NCBI RefSeq assembly: GCF_000526375.1
Contig: NZ_JAFY01000002.1
Span: forward strand, 1,178,001-1,242,000
Source of the DNA: Aminiphilus circumscriptus DSM 16581
GTDB lineage: Bacteria; Synergistota; Synergistia; Synergistales; Aminiphilaceae
DNA length: 64,000 nucleotides
Direction: 5' to 3'
The notes beneath the pieces were generated by a model. That model ran no database searches, was not told the origin of the DNA, and was given only the letters and a program-made list of their open reading frames with translations. Position numbers and translations under genes: made by a program. Positions 60,201 to 64,000 of this stretch are shown in pieces (position 1 is the stretch's first letter; each line of letters opens with the position of its first letter).

Positions 60201-61760
60201 TCAGGCGCCGATGACTCCTGCCATCTTCCGCAGTTCCCGGCGGAGAACCTTGCCCGTGGCGGAGAGGGGGAGGGACTCCACGAACTCCAGCTTGCGGGGG
60301 ACCTTGTAGTGGGCGAGGCGCTCCTTGCAATGGCGGATGAGTTCCTGCTGGGAGGGAGGATTGTCGGGCTCGGGGACGACGAAGGCCGCCACGACCTCGC
60401 CGGTGAGGCGGTGCTTGGCGCCCACGGCGCCGGCCATGCGCACGCCCCGGTGTTCCTGGATGACCGTCTCCACTTCCTGGGGGTAGACGTTGAAGCCTCC
60501 CACGATGATGAGATCGCTCGCCCGGTCGAGAATGGAGATATAGCCGTCCTCGTCGATGCGCACGATATCTCCGGTATTGAACCAGCCGTCCTGGAAGCGC
60601 TCCGCCGTCATGTCCGGCGCACGGAAGTATCCCTCCGCCACGGAGGGGCTCTTTACCCAGAGGACGCCCTCGTCGGCGAGGGTGAGCAGTTTTCCTTCGA
60701 CGCTTCGGATCTGCAGCTCGTAGCCGGGAAGGGCGGGGCCCACCGTGCCGAGCTTCCGGGCGGCGAGGCTGGGATTGCAGGAGACCACGGGGGAGCATTC
60801 GGTGAGGCCATATCCCTCGACGATGGCGAGCCCGAGATGCTCCCGGAGACGCCGGTCCAGTTCGGGATCGAGTTTGCCGCCGCCGGTGAGGATGTGCTTC
60901 AGGCTCGGCGGAACGGCTTCTCCCTTGGCGATGGCGCCGAGAAGGAAGGAGAGCATGGTGGGCACCGCCACGAGAAAGGTGGTTCCGGTCGCCTCCATGG
61001 CCTCGAGGGTGGTCTTGATGGGCATGAAGGAGGGAAGCAGTACCTGGGGAATGTCGAAGAGCAGGGACAGCACGCCGCACACGGAATAGCCCAGAGTGTG
61101 AAAATTGGGGAGCACGTTCATCAGGATGTTTCCCGGGGCGAAGCACTCCACGTTCTCCGCGGTATGCCGCGTGTTGTCAAGGAGATTGCCGTGGCTGATG
61201 GGAACGGCCTTGGGGTTGCCTGTGGTCCCCGACGTGGCGAAGATCACCGCCACGGAGGGATCGGTCGGAGCCGGAGGCGTTCTCTCGGAAACGGTCTTGC
61301 CCTCGAGTCTTCGCAGCGGAGGAAGGGGACCCTCCGGGGACGCGATGGCCACGGGAAAGCCCGCGTTCGCCACGGCGTTGTGGAGTTCTTCCAGGTCTTC
61401 CGTGAACACCACGCCCTCGGGATCGACGAGGTCCAGAATCCGCAGGGATGCCTCGTGCCCCGCCCGGGTGTTCAGGGGGACCACCGTGCCGCGCAATCGC
61501 CAGGCTGCCACGGAAAGGACGAGCACAAGCGGCGACGTGGGCAGGAAGAAGGCGATGCGGCTTCCTTCCCGGAATCCCGATGCCCGAAGGCTTTCTGCGC
61601 AGCGCGCCACCTCTTCCTCGAAACGGCGCCGTGTCCACCATGTTCCCTTCCACCAAAGACAGTTTTCCTCGGGGTTTGCCGCCATGCGTTCTCCGATCCG
61701 CTCTTCAAGCCGCGCACCGAGATCATCGGGATCAGTGGCGACTCGTTCACGCTTCCTCAT
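60201..61760 (-). CDS. AMP-dependent acyl-CoA synthetase/ligase
   Basis: 519 residues of the ANL superfamily. The P-loop FATSGTTGNPKAVPISHGN, EGYGLTECSP (motif A5), DGWFNTGDIVRIDEDGYISILDRASDLI (A7-A8 hinge) and the catalytic Lys in LPLSATGKVLRREL (A10) are all present. It activates a carboxylic acid to its CoA thioester through an acyl-adenylate. Substrate (fatty or aryl acid) is unknown. ATG 61760, with GGAGG 6 nt upstream; a GTG at 61763 is too close to it. Confidence 0.88.
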   Translation of the reverse strand: MRKRERVATDPDDLGARLEERIGERMAANPEENCLWWKGTWWTRRRFEEEVARCAESLRASGFREGSRIAFFLPTSPLVLVLSVAAWRLRGTVVPLNTRAGHEASLRILDLVDPEGVVFTEDLEELHNAVANAGFPVAIASPEGPLPPLRRLEGKTVSERTPPAPTDPSVAVIFATSGTTGNPKAVPISHGNLLDNTRHTAENVECFAPGNILMNVLPNFHTLGYSVCGVLSLLFDIPQVLLPSFMPIKTTLEAMEATGTTFLVAVPTMLSFLLGAIAKGEAVPPSLKHILTGGGKLDPELDRRLREHLGLAIVEGYGLTECSPVVSCNPSLAARKLGTVGPALPGYELQIRSVEGKLLTLADEGVLWVKSPSVAEGYFRAPDMTAERFQDGWFNTGDIVRIDEDGYISILDRASDLIIVGGFNVYPQEVETVIQEHRGVRMAGAVGAKHRLTGEVVAAFVVPEPDNPPSQQELIRHCKERLAHYKVPRKLEFVESLPLSATGKVLRRELRKMAGVIGA

Positions 61761-61925
61761 CACGCACCTCCAAAATCGTCAGGGATAAGGGTTATTGTAC
61801 AACCTTGCGCGCGGCCTGTCGCAGGGCAAAATAAAACAGGGCTCCGGGAGCTTTCGACCTTTGAGACGGTCTGGTTCCGGGCCCTGTTCGGGAGGGTGGT
61901 ACGTGCGGCTGAATCCTTTTAGGTG

Positions 61926-62885
61926 TCAGACCGGGGGAAGACCTTCCTTTTCGCGGATTCGGGCGAGCATGTCCGCGGTCATGCGGTCCAGGTCGTATTC
62001 CGGGGCGAAGCCCCATTCCTCCCGGGCGGCGGTGCAGTCCAGCGAATCGGGCCACGATTCGGCAATGCTCTGCCGCAGGGGGTCCACGTCGTAGTCGAGG
62101 ATAAACCCCGGGAGGAACTTCCGGATGGACCCGGCGATCTCCTCGGGATCAAAGCTCATGGCGGAGATGTTGAAGGCGTTGCGGTGCACCAGTTTCGACG
62201 GGTCCGCCTCCATGAGCTGCACCACCGCGGCGAGGGCGTCGGGCATGTACATCATGTCCATGTAGGTACCCCCGGCGATGAAGCTGGTGTAATGCCCCTT
62301 TCGCACCGCGTCGTAATAGATGTGCACGGCGTAGTCCGTGGTGCCTCCGCCGGGGAGCGCCTCGTAGCTGATGAGGCCGGGGAAGCGCAGACCCCGCGTG
62401 TCGAGGCCGAACTTGCGGTGGTAGTAGTCGCAGAGCAGTTCCAAGGTTACCTTGGCCACACCGTAGATGGTGGTGGGGCGCTGGATGGTGTCCTGGGGCG
62501 TGTTTTTCGACGGCGTGGAAGGACCGAAGGCGGCGATGGAGCTGGGAAAGAAGAACGCCGCGCCGCATTCCCGGGCCACCTCGAGGGCTGTGGTGGAGCC
62601 TCCAACGTTGATGTCCCAGGAGGCGAGAGGGTCACTTTCGCCCTTGGCGGAGAGCACTCCCGCGAGGTGGAGAATGCTGTCCGCGCCGAAGGATTTCGCC
62701 AGTGCGGCGAAGGCCTTGCCGTCCCGCACGTCGAGCAGGGCGAAGGGGCCGCCCTCGCCCACGGGGCCGGAAAGGGGTTTTCGGGCCGTGGCGAGGACGT
62801 TTTCCGCGCCGTAACGGCTTCGCAGGTAGGGGACGAGTTCCACGCCGATCTGGCCGCCCGCCCCGGTGACGAGGATGCGCTTCAT
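61926..62885 (-). CDS. tdh: SDR-type L-threonine 3-dehydrogenase (NAD-dependent epimerase/dehydratase family)
   Basis: 319 residues, extended SDR. N-terminal [17 protein letters not shown] (NAD site), the catalytic YGVAK motif (Tyr-x-x-x-Lys), and [14 protein letters not shown]. The size and sequence pattern match the SDR-type threonine dehydrogenase found in bacteria beside kbl. It oxidises threonine to 2-amino-3-ketobutyrate. The start overlaps the kbl stop (ATGA), so the two-step pathway is translationally coupled. Confidence 0.85.
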   Translation of the reverse strand: MKRILVTGAGGQIGVELVPYLRSRYGAENVLATARKPLSGPVGEGGPFALLDVRDGKAFAALAKSFGADSILHLAGVLSAKGESDPLASWDINVGGSTTALEVARECGAAFFFPSSIAAFGPSTPSKNTPQDTIQRPTTIYGVAKVTLELLCDYYHRKFGLDTRGLRFPGLISYEALPGGGTTDYAVHIYYDAVRKGHYTSFIAGGTYMDMMYMPDALAAVVQLMEADPSKLVHRNAFNISAMSFDPEEIAGSIRKFLPGFILDYDVDPLRQSIAESWPDSLDCTAAREEWGFAPEYDLDRMTADMLARIREKEGLPPV

Positions 62886-64000
62886 GGGATGAGCCCCATT
62901 TCCCGGCCTACTGCGGCGAAACGCTCCACGGCAAAGCGGAGGTCGTCTTCGGAGTGCGCCGCCGAGACCATGGCCCGAATTCGGGCGGTCCCTTTGGGGA
63001 CGGTGGGGTAGACGATGGCTGTGGCGAACACGCCGGCCTCGAAGAGTTTGGCGCTGAACGCCTTGGCGTCCGCCGCCTCGCCGATGATCACCGGCGTGAT
63101 GGGCGTCTCGCTGGAGGCGGTGTCGAAGCCGAGGGCCTTGAGTTCTCTCTTGAGGAAATCGCCGTTGTGCCAGAGTTTCTTCACCAGATCCTCGCTTTCC
63201 TGAAGGATTTCCACGGCGGCGAGGTTCGCCGCCACATCGGGAACGGTGAGGGCGCTGCTGAAGAGGTTCGGGCGGGCCTTCTGGCGGAGGTAGTCCACAA
63301 GCTCGGCGCTTCCCGCCGCGACGCCGCCCATGACTCCGAAGGCCTTGGAGAGGGTCCCCACCTCCACGTCCACCCGGCCGTGGAGGCCGAAATGGTCCAC
63401 GATGCCTCGTCCGCCCCTGCCGAGAACTCCTTCACCGTGGGCGTCGTCCACCACGACGAGCACGCCCCGGCGCTCGCAGAGGTCCACGATCTCCGGCAGG
63501 CGCGCCACATCTCCGTCCATGGAGAAGACGCCGTCCGTGACCAGAAGGGAACGCCCCTTGACGTCCCGATTCTCGTCGAGCTTGCGCTCCAGGTCCGCCA
63601 GGTCGGAGTGGGCGTAACGCACCACCTTCGCTTTGGACAGGCGGCAGGCGTCGATGATGGAGGCGTGGTTGAGGGCATCGCTGAAGATCACGTCCTCCGC
63701 GCTCGGAGCGAGGGTGGGGATGACCGCCAGATTGGCGCAGAAGCCAGACTGGACCACGATGGCGGCCTCCGCCCCCTTGAAGGCGGCGAGTTTGCGCTCC
63801 AGCTCGATGTGCGGGCTCATGGTTCCCGCGATGGTGCGCACCGCGCCGGGGCCCACGCCGTAGGTGTCCACGTACTCCTTCACCTTCGCGATCAGCCTCG
63901 GGTCGTTGCAAAGGCCGAGATAGTTGTTGGAGCAGAGGTTGAGATACCTTCTTCCCTCGATGGTGACCCAGGCTCCCTGGGGGCTTTCGATGGTGCGGAT
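62882..64000 (-). CDS. kbl: 2-amino-3-ketobutyrate CoA ligase (glycine C-acetyltransferase), N-terminus off the window
   Basis: About 372 residues are visible; the frame is open to the right edge ([31 protein letters not shown]), so roughly 20-25 residues are missing. The alpha-oxoamine synthase signatures are [27 protein letters not shown], and the PLP lysine in [12 protein letters not shown]. It cleaves the Tdh product with CoA into glycine and acetyl-CoA, allowing energy conservation from threonine. Confidence 0.92.
   Translation of the reverse strand: MRTIESPQGAWVTIEGRRYLNLCSNNYLGLCNDPRLIAKVKEYVDTYGVGPGAVRTIAGTMSPHIELERKLAAFKGAEAAIVVQSGFCANLAVIPTLAPSAEDVIFSDALNHASIIDACRLSKAKVVRYAHSDLADLERKLDENRDVKGRSLLVTDGVFSMDGDVARLPEIVDLCERRGVLVVVDDAHGEGVLGRGGRGIVDHFGLHGRVDVEVGTLSKAFGVMGGVAAGSAELVDYLRQKARPNLFSSALTVPDVAANLAAVEILQESEDLVKKLWHNGDFLKRELKALGFDTASSETPITPVIIGEAADAKAFSAKLFEAGVFATAIVYPTVPKGTARIRAMVSAAHSEDDLRFAVERFAAVGREMGLIP

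Noticed and set aside
1-64000. CRISPR arrays, tRNA and rRNA genes
   Set aside because: No regularly spaced repeats were seen and no tRNA or rRNA signatures were recognised on reading the window; a dedicated scan (tRNAscan-SE, Infernal) was not possible.

Overview
The window comes from a GC-rich (about 60% by eye), strictly anaerobic, amino-acid-fermenting bacterium. The gene mix fits Synergistota (Aminiphilus/Aminomonas-like): secreted C69 dipeptidases, threonine and proline catabolism, an NAD-linked multi-subunit [FeFe]-hydrogenase, a Desulfovibrio-type molybdenum aldehyde oxidoreductase, and transporter operons that carry small secreted proteins. The phylum call is inference from gene content; no rRNA or other marker gene is present.

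Region 1 (1-11.9 kb) is metal-oxyanion uptake. It holds a partial DUF62 gene, a TupABC tungstate transporter with a second TupA-like binding protein, a FecBCD-type ABC importer, a WtpA/ModA-like binding protein without a signal peptide, a MOT1-family molybdate permease and an SsuABC-type importer. Two of these units lie behind Moco-family riboswitches with terminators.

Region 2 (12.9-17.6 kb) is the hydrogenase operon hydC-fdx-hydB-hydA. Region 3 (17.9-31.3 kb) holds Mo-enzyme genes: xdhC, a CitB-like response regulator behind a Moco riboswitch, an aminotransferase, a cupin, the aldehyde oxidoreductase, a second cupin behind another Moco riboswitch, a TOBE-domain ORF, P5C dehydrogenase, an orphan Moco riboswitch, a MosB-like molybdenum-storage protein and a TiaS-like protein. 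Regions 1 and 3 together read as one Mo/W acquisition, sensing, storage and use island containing five Moco-type riboswitches.

Region 4 (31.7-50 kb) has a secreted cyclase, three C69 dipeptidases, the hydrogenase maturation operon (TM1266-like regulator, hydG, hydE, aspartase, hydF), a CocE-like protein that has lost its catalytic motifs, and a TRAP-like transporter operon with an M14 deacylase. Region 5 (50.5-57.4 kb) is a type I restriction-modification operon (hsdR-hsdS-rhuM-hsdM) in which rhuM carries a frameshift. Region 6 (57.7-64 kb) holds chrA, an isochorismatase-type hydrolase, an acyl-CoA ligase, and tdh-kbl for threonine breakdown, running off the right edge.

Four copies of a 90-bp inverted-repeat element (MITE-like) lie at 28.1, 28.4, 40.5 and 60.0 kb. 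No tRNA, rRNA, CRISPR array or recognisable transposase was seen.
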